The notes under the pieces are model-generated. The model searched no databases, was not told the origin of the DNA, and saw nothing but the letters and a program-made list of their open reading frames with translations. This document shows positions 50,801 to 55,589 of a stretch of DNA of 64,000 nucleotides, one piece after another. Made by a program: the position numbers and the translations under genes. Each line of letters opens with the position of its first letter. Position 1 is the stretch's first letter. The stretch comes from Janthinobacterium sp. LM6. Lineage in GTDB: Bacteria > Pseudomonadota > Gammaproteobacteria > Burkholderiales > Burkholderiaceae_D. Where the stretch lies: NCBI RefSeq assembly GCF_002002885.1, contig NZ_CP019510.1:124001-188000 (forward strand). The letters are read 5' to 3'.

Positions 50801-52525
50801 GGTCGGATAACCATTGGTGCCGGCCGCGACCCGTACCAGGTCGCGCCGGTCGACCCACAGGTCGGTGCTGTTGAGGGCCTTGCTGTCGCGGTTGCCCGGC
50901 GCGTCGCGCTGCTCGTTGCCCTGCGCGTTGATCAGCACATTGTTCGAAGCCATCGCCACGTTCACGCCGACGGCGCCGGAGACGTCGATGGCCGCGCCGC
51001 GCGCCACTTGCGTGCGGCGCGTGGCCAGCGCATTGACCTGGCCGCCGGTGGCCAGGGTCAGCGAGCCGCTGTCGAAGGCGATATCGCCGCCGGAGGCAAT
51101 CTGGATCAGCGACAGGTCGCGGCGGTTGTAGGCGCCGTCGCTGGGCAGCGCCGAATCCTTGATGAGCGCGTCGCGCTGCACGTCCAGCGCGGTGGCGCCG
51201 CTGTCGTCGAGCAGCACCGTGGTGAGGCTGTCAGGGGCCAGCGTGACCAGGCCTTCGCTGCCGTCGGCCTTCAGGTGCACGGTGCCGCGTGTCGTCACGC
51301 TGGTGCTGCTGAGCAACACGCCGGCCTGCTTCACGTCGCGGCCCGTCAGGGTGACGTCGCCGGTCAGCGCCTGCACCAGGCCCGCATTCGTCACCTTGCC
51401 GGCGCCGCTTTGCGCATTGAACTTGACGTCGACCTCGTTGCCGCGGGTGCTAGAAGTCTGGTTGGCGTCCGTCCCCAGCCCCTTGCGGATGACGAAGCTG
51501 TCGCCGGCGGCCAGCGTGACTTGCCCGTTCGGCGCCGACAGGCTGCCGCCGTTATGCACTTCGCGCCCGGCCAGCAGCACGTAGCCGCCGCCTTCCGTCA
51601 CCGTCTGCGGCTTGCGCGTGCCGATCTGCGCGCCGGCCTGCACCACCACGTCGGCCGTGGCGTTGGCATGCGTGACCACGCTGCCGTTGAGCACCAGGTC
51701 ATTGGCCAGCGTGGGCTTGAAGCCCGAGCCCTGCGTTTCGCTGTAAATACCCTTGCGGAATTGACTGTCGCTCATGCCCACGGCGGCGGCCACCAGGCTG
51801 CGCGTGTCGACCTGGCTGCTGCCCGTAAACACGATGCCGTTGCGGTTGACCAGCATGACCGTGCCGTCGGCCTTGATCTGGCCGCGGACCTGGCTGGGAC
51901 GGGCCAGCGGATCGTTGACGCGGTTGAGTACGGACCAGTTCGCCAACTGGTCAAATTGCAGGGTGGTATTCTGGCCGATATTAAACGTTTCCCAGTTCAG
52001 GATCGCCTTGTCGGCCGTCTGCTTGACGGTCACGACGGTCTTGCCGTCGGCCTGCGCCTGCGTGGGGCCATTCGCATTGAACCAGCCCGCCGTCAGGCTG
52101 TTGCTGTCGACTTTCAAGCCGCCTTCGGCCAAGCCTTCCGGCACCTTCGATCCGGCGGCGATGGCCGCCTGGCGCGCCGCCTGCTGGGCCGCTTGCTGCA
52201 CGGCGATGGCGCGCGCCGCCAGTTGCAGATTGTTCAGCGAACTTTGCAGCTGGGCATTGGCTTTTTGCTGCTGCGCCTGCTTATTGTCCGTCCCGAGGAT
52301 GACCTGGCCATTCGGCAAGCGTCCCGTGGCGGCCGCCGTGCCCTGCTGCGCACCCTTGCCGGCAAACCAGGCGCCGCTGAACGGCTGCTGCGCCTGCGCG
52401 CCGCCCGCCTGCAGCAGCACGGCGATGGCCAGCGCCAGCGGTTTCAGGCGCACCGGGCGCCCGGTCCGGTTGCCCGCCATGGCGGAGGAGGATGCGTGTT
52501 TCGTGACCGACTTGCTTCGCTGCAT
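38822..52525 (-). CDS. Giant two-partner-secretion exoprotein (FHA-like, DUF3739)
   Basis: A 4567-residue TpsA protein. An extended signal peptide (1-46) leads into the TPS secretion domain (about 130-300) with LNRVNDPLARPSQVRG and VNRNGIVFTGSSQVD. Thousands of residues of Gly/Ala/Val/Leu/Asp-rich sequence follow, compatible with a right-handed beta-helix, and the C-terminal several hundred residues are typical of DUF3739 filamentous haemagglutinin-family proteins (GGNIDILTPGGRTLVGVDGG). The only cysteines I noticed are Cys2237 and Cys2243 (CAAGAVC). No toxin domain or immunity gene is seen. AAGGGAAT precedes the start. A very large surface or released adhesin is the likely role. Confidence 0.95.
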   Translation of the reverse strand: MQRSKSVTKHASSSAMAGNRTGRPVRLKPLALAIAVLLQAGGAQAQQPFSGAWFAGKGAQQGTAAATGRLPNGQVILGTDNKQAQQQKANAQLQSSLNNLQLAARAIAVQQAAQQAARQAAIAAGSKVPEGLAEGGLKVDSNSLTAGWFNANGPTQAQADGKTVVTVKQTADKAILNWETFNIGQNTTLQFDQLANWSVLNRVNDPLARPSQVRGQIKADGTVMLVNRNGIVFTGSSQVDTRSLVAAAVGMSDSQFRKGIYSETQGSGFKPTLANDLVLNGSVVTHANATADVVVQAGAQIGTRKPQTVTEGGGYVLLAGREVHNGGSLSAPNGQVTLAAGDSFVIRKGLGTDANQTSSTRGNEVDVKFNAQSGAGKVTNAGLVQALTGDVTLTGRDVKQAGVLLSSTSVTTRGTVHLKADGSEGLVTLAPDSLTTVLLDDSGATALDVQRDALIKDSALPSDGAYNRRDLSLIQIASGGDIAFDSGSLTLATGGQVNALATRRTQVARGAAIDVSGAVGVNVAMASNNVLINAQGNEQRDAPGNRDSKALNSTDLWVDRRDLVRVAAGTNGYPTDRWYTGGGLLEVSGYLNTSGHGIGEWAAQGGTVAFQGGELVTQAGSKLNVSGGTFDVQTGMIRQSWLSGKDGQLYRLSTAPGDVLYTGVYQGYAAHHQRWGAETTENFANPLIGAQQRLENGYTVGRDAGRVVVGTTSAVLEGAIESSVFQGARQQDARDATLDGYRQSQLAAARSGQLVLGQLAPVYDAASAQLRDNPAALLQAIHIGAGGASAGDLLREDALPENLVGKTYLDAGWLNAQHLGGIKAYAGSAIEVDAAVQVMPGGEIALHAPQVKVNAGLTARGGSIALGDIVSKPTTGTAAWLDTPVATPAAGAKVGIEVTAGVTLDTRGLWSQLKLDPGNTSGLPYVNGGAVALVSSGTVNLAAGSVIDTSSGAAVLADGKLKGGRGGDISLRSNQNDPNGVKSETLVLDGELRGYGVNGGGTLTIDSGTGVALGGGVLAGNGVLLAGQSVPVHLTLAEAFTIKAGTVLDADFSYVSTLVPAGQPLLDLPDFSAARPYTLPVAWVVPPASISYEFIFITDSKGIVYTSGMTVPAGVTLTGVRGKLGSGYLVPANAFPNGMPVPAFNARVAAGTAFAFDVTLQAGERLLAGNRAPQDLVVKPLLVLDNELFQRGFAHYNINGQQGVQVAQGATIDVSMPLLRADLALAAQLPTGADSAAVLQPWLAPLWQENAAKGVLKQRAGADIALSAGTRSAKAPLVVGQGATLRVDDGKSISLTGNGQITVEGTLSAAGGRISVLPGMLITGGEINRPDGSANAQSIWIGERALLDVAGRAATATDAQGGVYGHVGAGGTIEIGARHNLDATQVEAADAFVIVRPGARLEASGAAALLDLPGQGSVQVASDGGSIALSSFRGLLLDGTMHAAAGGTGAAGGTLALNLEAPNYGIVGKLDLKGLGVEDAVRVPRELVLSRLQGESSLAADLQVGDSDPALRYGVARLGADRVAAGGFDHLALLSNGLISFDGNLDLSLGQSLRLTSSALALAGHADGASAQVKLAAPYIRLAGTSRTQSDDHLMPNPVRGSGNGGVGAGKLGVPNVDDHASLTLNAAMIDLANAVNVGSNGVIGQNAAADLEVKRDAFGELALRSSGDIRMRTAAALYTPGNLTLAGAQIYPVSGATGKVEVGKRNVINEFGQLATEFDPARRLTIERSGDPAAPLPALPYSVFGSLELSAGTVNQGGVLRAPLGKITLGQNTNGAVTGHTNLLPGSVTSVSANGLVMPYGGSLDGLSYMMDGVDVVYKGVGNDPAVVLTGKHVDVRAGAVLDLSGGGTLTGAAFLAGRGGSTDARLNPLVQTSGKGSFVLPGLATNPVYAIVPGAQPGYAPIVAENGAGDPALGRQITIGAGVPGLAAGTYTLLPSSFALLPGAFRVELNGLAAGGLPVGSATAMRNGSFATAVQLGTSNTDRRAALPSQAVLTPADVLRSYSQYNETSYGAFALAQAVRDGVPRPLLERDAKALHIELVQSNAGAGGTGVMQDALRFAGTTNYTPGKDGFGGSALLLGGSGKNYEIIGGASAPTVDFKGMAVRVDALNAIGAPRLGIGGLPTVNYSSTNGNQQANIAQFQGGVDNIVVRDGAVLKAGEVFLVTNSKAGGIVIEQGGGINTLGRGAAAWDSGNGYVYAPGTSSVLAVSNGRLDMLAPGVSTDPRSGPGRIDIGACAAGAVCSGSTPLYSEGSIVAATDQSFNLRDATTYGTRNLVLAVGGINVGSEASLAAMAARDALPAGLTLNQGILDRLLRGDASAGAPALESLALTARDAINFYDSVELSTINASTGKSSLERLVIGTPAIYGAGGSDAVARIKTDVLVWNGATTAPGLVAAGGAGRGSGRLQVDARQVEFGYGPNSRPDTIHGMDRLILGFADVAINASERITANHTGSLSVYQSQSGWDTASKGYLRSGGNLALNTALLTGAAGSVNKIKAGGDIHVARPSGAAATAPDAAALAGALGAEVALDGRSVTLDTAVLLPSGKLSVSAEQDVVLGDGARLDLAGRKIDFNGVPKYSWGGDVVLDSRHGDVRQAAASTIDFSAVSNRAGKLTATALDAQAGSVALLGSITGGSSGHYDAGGTDVPFAAGGLDVRGQHIEDFKGLNQRLSKGGVFGSRSFQLKQGDLVLENELKAREITVSVDGGRLAVNGTVDASGEQVGSIRLAARDGVSVGGSALLDAHGSVLRVDSYGQVIEAPNRAVIDIDAGSGRLVLDTGARMDLRAGTAGKAERIASLGTLELNARRLGGATGNDVAIDAAGPLAIDGARAITVNGFWSYTDARPGTETTADGRPYQVIDQAYLDRKHDDSVDFMKGALANDGLMNGRLSGLRNYKDAFHLRPGVAILSATPDGDLHVDGDIDLSGHRYASVNPHTQKTGVAGSGEAGALVLRAGGNLNVFGSINDGFDGKALPVTPDDKGWMLAKGRVPFGADVIVPHGQLVTLADDTFFQSGRTLNYDLPMKPMSLRAGTALPSQATLTAAVELPAGTVLGGAVRNAAGDIVYAAGTVLAKAVTLGSGTRLDAGTRLPVGMSVAAMTWPGGVPLPYPVGAVRDTPSPDYDGDGTPDTPANGVALAGELQLRKGALVPSETWVRLPGGADSVALRPADADGNQGRNWALAPMLASGSQSWSMRLVAGADMQAADSRALRPMGDNRSLLLADHHYGAVLGLSLPKVAAPPIDGVAGNFYWMGNSEMFGYPPGTLVNLAEFTSVEALLEYNNFGPDVGDLVTWLPEGASFPMVALPARQQLFSVLRTGTGDLDLLAGGNFSQNSPYGVYTAGTQAANVAAAYRLPRAADRKGSILGPDGDAFKPYVDGGAQSLYQAWYPEHGGNVLVRAQGDVTGDLVGGGYTTERRPDDVGYLRPQQDSSAVGTWLWRQGTGSAVAQGDGVPTAWWINFGSYVAGGLGTNFLYETQPVMTGFTGIGTLGGGNLVLEAGRAAGMLSPRTDPGAKFVSRSQGLNLAVASTGRVSADGSVLTLTGGGDLDVRIGGGLNPVAEVRSFADTTGEITPDTRFSGTRGDLNSTFVNLRGALRMEAGSVGGIELRFDMGDSQESRAYQVYTATSSIAGGGPVVVPGDSGVRIDARGDLVLGGVGDAGRVTQINNGTPFTAKGVAQDGEGYSWFSLWTPSTAIDLFSAGGNLTPSTAWSDDRASGNQASSGGRFVMPSQLRAVAASGSLYVGNSAQGARDMDTSTNAPARPATGLLLAPSPVNAHFTRRTPGQLELLAADSIYAGAYTVTASGADPTALPSPFNPGFAGVSGTTAYGDMYTHNVNQEAQAPSVLFASREAGASPQRYPLFTLTPPTASGYAVQDQLPARYYALAGDIIGLRTGSIITRGGGNAASHSTWYEGAGPVDIRAGRDIVNSGTALGLVEATPQGLLGWTSEIAYANPSLPLRPTENFVGSARGNLILHNNPDEVSVVHAGRDIRYGTFYVGGPGTLEVTAGRDIDMADKAELKSIGAVTHITPGDRSSGASIAVAAGVGAYGPNYDAFAARYLDAANLIDPGKPLADQPGKAVAVYGGRLGLADWLRAEFGYSGDAAGAPAFLAARQGELDKSLQASSGGARRDLQREYGLSSQLHLVNWLETRYGAGQRNGAGLTFDAASMDARKFFAALPAEQQRVFLRNVYFAELKAGGREYTAAGGVREGSYLRGREAIATLFPSKDAQGKPVTYAGDLTMFSGATYYLDGASGGSTKRPRKGVNYLTREQYVRLGDTHAPVFDLADAGIHTDFGGNIDILTPGGRTLVGVDGGFVPGEGSGVLTQGAGEIQIYARDSILLGQSRIFTTFGGNILAWSAQGDINAGRGSKSTVVFAPQRRVYDDIGMVTLSPTTPNTGAGIATLNPIPEVPPGDIDLIAPLGSIDAGEAGIRVSGNVNLAALQVVNAENIQVQGKATGMPAIAAVNVGALSNASAAASQAVTAAQDVLQRERAATRQAQPSLFTVKVLGFGNEQADEAGVGKHTGGEPQASSYQPAGVVQVLGAGPLTAPQLQALTPNERRGLQP

Positions 52526-52706
52526 GGCGACATTCCCTTTTCATGTTCCGTTGCTGACCGATATCGCGAGGCGGCGCGCACCACGCACGGGGGCGGGCGG
52601 CAGGCACTGATTCGCGGCTTCCAGCAGCATTGACAGGGAACAAGGTCCGGGACTGCAAAAGGTCATGAAAATGTCATAATTGGCGGCATGCCATCGGCGT
52701 GCATCG

Positions 52707-53654
52707 CTAGCCAAACAGCACGATGCCGCCCGGCAGCCGCGTCACGCGCGCGCCATACGCGTCCTGGATCAGCGCGATCACGTCGTCGAGGCGGTCGAGC
52801 GAAAAGCTCGCTTGCACGCGCGTGAGTTTCAAGGCGTCGCCATTGAGGATCAGCTTGCCGGGACGGTAGCGGTTCACCTCGTCCACCACCTCGGCCAGGG
52901 TGCTTTGTTTAAAAACCAGCAGCCGGTGGCGCCAGGCGCTCACTTCGCTGGCCGCCACCGCGCGCGTGAGGCCGAAATGCTCGGGCCGGTAACGCAGCTG
53001 CTCACCGGCGGCCAGCTCCGCATCGTTGCCGGCCTGCGCCACGCGCAGGCGGCCCGCCAGGCACGTCACGCACACTTCCTGGCCGAACAGGCGGATATTG
53101 AAACGGGCGCTGCCGGCCGACACGCTGCCGTCGCCCGCCTGCACGCGCACCCGCGCCGCGCCGCGCAAGCCGGCCTGGAATTCTGCCTCGCCTGCCAGCA
53201 GCACCAGCGCCGCGGCGCCGTCCTGCACGGGCGCCGCATCGAGGCGCGTCTGCGTATTCATCTGCACCAGCACGCCGCCGTCGAGCGCCACTTCGCGCTG
53301 CTCGCCCGTGCCCGTGGCATAGTCGGCGGCAAGACCCGCGACGGCCGGCCACAGGTCCGTCGGCGGGCGCAGCACCAGCAGCCCCAGCGAGGCCGCCACG
53401 GCGCCGCCCAGCCAGGCGCGCCGCGCCGTGTTGACAGGCGCCTGCGCCCGCTTGACGGCGCGCGCGGCCGGCGCCATGGCGCTCCACACGGCGCGCGCCT
53501 CGGCAAACGCGTTGGCATGCTTGCGGCTGCGCGCGCACCAGTGGCGAAACACTTGCGCATCGCGCTCGCTGACCTGGCCCGAGGCCAGGCGCACGACCCA
53601 CGCCTGCGCTTCCTTCTGGATGACACTCATGTCGTCTTCCGCTTGTTCAGTCAT
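52707..53654 (-). CDS. FecR-family anti-sigma factor
   Basis: FecR-type proteins cross the inner membrane, hold the cognate ECF sigma factor and release or activate it after a periplasmic signal. The 315-residue protein has the cytoplasmic DUF4880 part (1-70, FRHWCARSRKHANAFAEARAVW), a membrane helix (about 82-98), the FecR domain (about 110-210) and a C-terminal STN-like region (EVVDEVNRYRPGKLILNG). The start at 53654 overlaps the sigma gene by 8 nt. It lies between the sigma gene and the giant tpsA. Confidence 0.93.
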   Translation of the reverse strand: MTEQAEDDMSVIQKEAQAWVVRLASGQVSERDAQVFRHWCARSRKHANAFAEARAVWSAMAPAARAVKRAQAPVNTARRAWLGGAVAASLGLLVLRPPTDLWPAVAGLAADYATGTGEQREVALDGGVLVQMNTQTRLDAAPVQDGAAALVLLAGEAEFQAGLRGAARVRVQAGDGSVSAGSARFNIRLFGQEVCVTCLAGRLRVAQAGNDAELAAGEQLRYRPEHFGLTRAVAASEVSAWRHRLLVFKQSTLAEVVDEVNRYRPGKLILNGDALKLTRVQASFSLDRLDDVIALIQDAYGARVTRLPGGIVLFG

Positions 53655-54204
53655 GATGTTTAGACGTTTTTCCCGCGCCGGGACCGAAGCGCTGGATGAA
53701 ATCGCGTCCCATGCGCTCGCAGCAATGTTCGAGGCCGGCGCGCAATTCCTTCTCCACCGTGCGGGCGGAAATGCCGAAGCGCTCGGCGATGTCGCGGTGC
53801 GGCAACTGGTCGACGCGGGCGGCGATGACGATGGCGCGCCGGCGTTTCGGCAACTCCTGCAAGGCCCGTTCCAGCTCTTCCAGCTCGGCGCGCGCGCTGT
53901 AGGTGCGGGCCGGGTCGGCCAGCTCGTCGGCCATCTCGTACAGGTCATCGATATCCGGCAAGCTGAGCAGGCGCGCATTGTCGCGACGTTGATCTTCCGC
54001 AATGTTGATAGCGATGCGCATCAAATACGCGGACGGGTAGCTGATGGCCTCGGGCGCATTCATCCGTTCGACCCGCAAATACGTTTCATGCAGCGCGTCA
54101 TTGGCCAGGTCTTCCGAGCCCAGGCGGCGCTGCAGGTGGCGGCGAAACTGTCCGTAGCGTTCCAGGAACAGCTTGCGCAAGGTGGTTTTGAGCAATTCCG
54201 GCAT
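53647..54204 (-). CDS. ECF sigma factor, FecI type
   Basis: A 185-residue extracytoplasmic-function sigma factor. Sigma region 2 covers about 8-75 (LRKLFLERYGQFRRHLQRRLGS, ETYLRVERM) and region 4 about 105-160 (LPKRRRAIVIAARVDQLPHRDIAERFGISARTVEK). The start at 54204 (MPELLKTTL) lies 2 nt after the STN gene stop and is preferred over 54240, which would overlap that gene. It should direct transcription of tpsA or the wider locus under control of the FecR protein next to it. No TonB-dependent receptor gene accompanies it. Confidence 0.93.
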   Translation of the reverse strand: MPELLKTTLRKLFLERYGQFRRHLQRRLGSEDLANDALHETYLRVERMNAPEAISYPSAYLMRIAINIAEDQRRDNARLLSLPDIDDLYEMADELADPARTYSARAELEELERALQELPKRRRAIVIAARVDQLPHRDIAERFGISARTVEKELRAGLEHCCERMGRDFIQRFGPGAGKTSKHHD

Positions 54205-54206
54205 GC

Positions 54207-54935
54207 TCAGGGCACCCCGGCCAGCAGGTAGGGTGCGCAATCGGCATCCGGATCGGGCCGCGGCGTCAATAAAATCGTCAGCGGCTGCGGCAAGCCCGCC
54301 GGCGGCGCGCCATCCATCAGCAGGCTGCGCAGGCGCTGCAGCACGGCGCGGTCGCGCTGTTCCACGCCGCTCGGTTCCAGCACGTGCACGGCGCGCACCT
54401 TGCCCCGTTCATCGAGCCACAGCTGGAAAGCCAGGCGGTAGCGGCCGAAGGCATCCGGATGCAAGCGGCACAGGGCGCGCGTGAGCGAGCGCTGCAGGAT
54501 GGCCGCATAGCCTTGCAACGGTAGCGCGGCAGGGGCGGCCTCGGCCGGCACGGGCGCCGGCGCCACGGGGGCGTCGGCCAGCGCCAGCAAGGTAAACGCG
54601 TTGCTGCCGCTGAAGCGCGCGCCCAGCTGCGTGCCTGCCAGCAAGCGCTGCAGCGCCTCGGCCGGCGTGTAGTCGCCGCGCACGGGCGCGGCCACGCGCC
54701 CCGCCGCCAGCTGGCTGCTGACGAGCACGGAATACCCGGTCACTTCGCCAAACGCCACCAGGGCCGCATCGAGCGGCTGGGCGGGCAAGTCGAAGCGCAG
54801 GGTAGAGTGCGCGCTGGCGTCAGCACCGTCCGCACCCGCAGCCGGCCGCACGAATGTCATCAATGTCATGAATGTCATCAGCAAGCAGGCAGACAGGGCA
54901 TTGCCCGTTGCGGCGCGGCGGTGGCTTAGTGTCAT
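54207..54935 (-). CDS. STN-domain / TonB-C hybrid signalling protein (VreA-like)
   Basis: The 242-residue protein has a signal peptide (1-34) and a secretin/TonB short N-terminal (STN) domain (about 45-116) with FDLPAQPLDAALVAFGEVTGYSVLVSSQLAAG. A Pro/Ala linker leads to a C-terminal domain (about 140-226) resembling TonB, with FQLWLDERGKVRAVHVLEPSG. There is no receptor beta-barrel. STN domains normally sit on FecA-type receptors and touch FecR; here the domain stands alone, as in VreA of the P. aeruginosa PUMA3 system. It is first in the STN-sigma-FecR cluster; AGGAA precedes its start. Confidence 0.9.
   Translation of the reverse strand: MTLSHRRAATGNALSACLLMTFMTLMTFVRPAAGADGADASAHSTLRFDLPAQPLDAALVAFGEVTGYSVLVSSQLAAGRVAAPVRGDYTPAEALQRLLAGTQLGARFSGSNAFTLLALADAPVAPAPVPAEAAPAALPLQGYAAILQRSLTRALCRLHPDAFGRYRLAFQLWLDERGKVRAVHVLEPSGVEQRDRAVLQRLRSLLMDGAPPAGLPQPLTILLTPRPDPDADCAPYLLAGVP
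54853..54879. repeat. Three tandem 9-bp repeats inside a signal peptide
   Basis: Three consecutive 9-bp units (AATGTCATC, AATGTCATG, AATGTCATC on the plus strand) encode MTF-MTL-MTF (residues 20-28) in the hydrophobic core of the STN protein signal peptide. Each also supplies an in-frame ATG. Confidence 0.85.
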
Positions 54936-55007
54936 TTTCCTGGGGAATCAACGAAAAATCCTGCTCATGAAGTGTCTTGACTGCAATGTTGTCTGCAGAA
55001 TGGCAAG

Positions 55008-55041
55008 ATGGTAGCTTCATAAAATGACAACTGCATGACAT
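55008..55041 (-). promoter_or_regulatory. Predicted PhoB box and -10 for the STN-sigma-FecR operon
   Basis: On the minus strand ATGTCATGCAGTTGTCAT (55024-55041) matches the Pho-box consensus CTGTCAT-N4-CTGTCAT at 12 of 14 positions. It is followed after exactly 10 nt by TACCAT (55008-55013, 4/6 to TATAAT), the spacing known for PhoB-dependent promoters where the box replaces the -35. The STN start codon is 88 nt after the box. Confidence 0.65.
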
Positions 55042-55129
55042 GGCGTCGGCCCGCATGCCGGCCTGTGTCATCGCCGCGACATATGATCTTGCTATGCTGA
55101 ACGCCTGATCCACCACTCCGGGAGCCGCC

Positions 55130-55495
55130 ATGGCACGCCTGTCATCACTATTGCTGTTGGCCTGCGCCGCCCTGCCCGCACAGGCTGACGAGCACACCGT
55201 CGTCGTGAAGGCGGCCGCGCCCGAGAAGGGTTGCGTGGAAGTGGAAGTGCATGGCAAGCGCGCGCAATCGATGTCTTGCTTGAATGAAAAATTATTGCCG
55301 AATAGCAACACCGTAAACCGGCAGCCGCCCGCCCTGTCCGGCGCGGAAGCGATCGTGCAGCGCCCGTCGAACCAGCTGGGCCTGTACAACCGCGCCGCCC
55401 TCGAACACCGCATGGGCAATGCCTTTGGCAAATCCGTCACGCCGCAGCGCCCGCCGCCGGCGCCGCCCGCCAGCCCGCTGCTGCCAGCCCGTTGA
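55130..55495 (+). CDS. Small secreted protein of unknown function
   Basis: A 121-residue protein with a clear signal peptide (1-19, cleavage near AQA), two cysteines (Cys35 and Cys50) that could form a disulfide, and a Pro-rich C-terminus. GGGAG precedes the start. It is divergent from the STN-sigma-FecR operon and shares its 194-nt promoter region. I recognise no family. It ends 95 nt before tex. Confidence 0.7.
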   Translation: MARLSSLLLLACAALPAQADEHTVVVKAAAPEKGCVEVEVHGKRAQSMSCLNEKLLPNSNTVNRQPPALSGAEAIVQRPSNQLGLYNRAALEHRMGNAFGKSVTPQRPPPAPPASPLLPAR

Positions 55496-55589
55496 CGCTT
55501 TTGTCAACGCACAGTCCATTTGCGCTGTCAAGATTGCGCAATCGCGCCGATTGCGTATCATTCCAGGCTTGATCGCTCTGGAAACAACC

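Noticed and set aside
38822-52525. TpsA as a contact-dependent inhibition (CdiA) toxin
   Set aside because: No toxin-like C-terminal domain after a VENN-type boundary and no small immunity gene next to it; the C-terminus is DUF3739-like.
38822-52525. RGD tripeptides in TpsA as integrin-binding sites
   Set aside because: Several RGD occurrences are expected by chance in a 4567-residue Arg/Gly/Asp-rich protein, and none lies in a distinctive context.
52707-54935. A classical FecIRA iron-uptake signalling cassette
   Set aside because: No TonB-dependent receptor barrel is encoded; the STN domain is on a small periplasmic protein instead.
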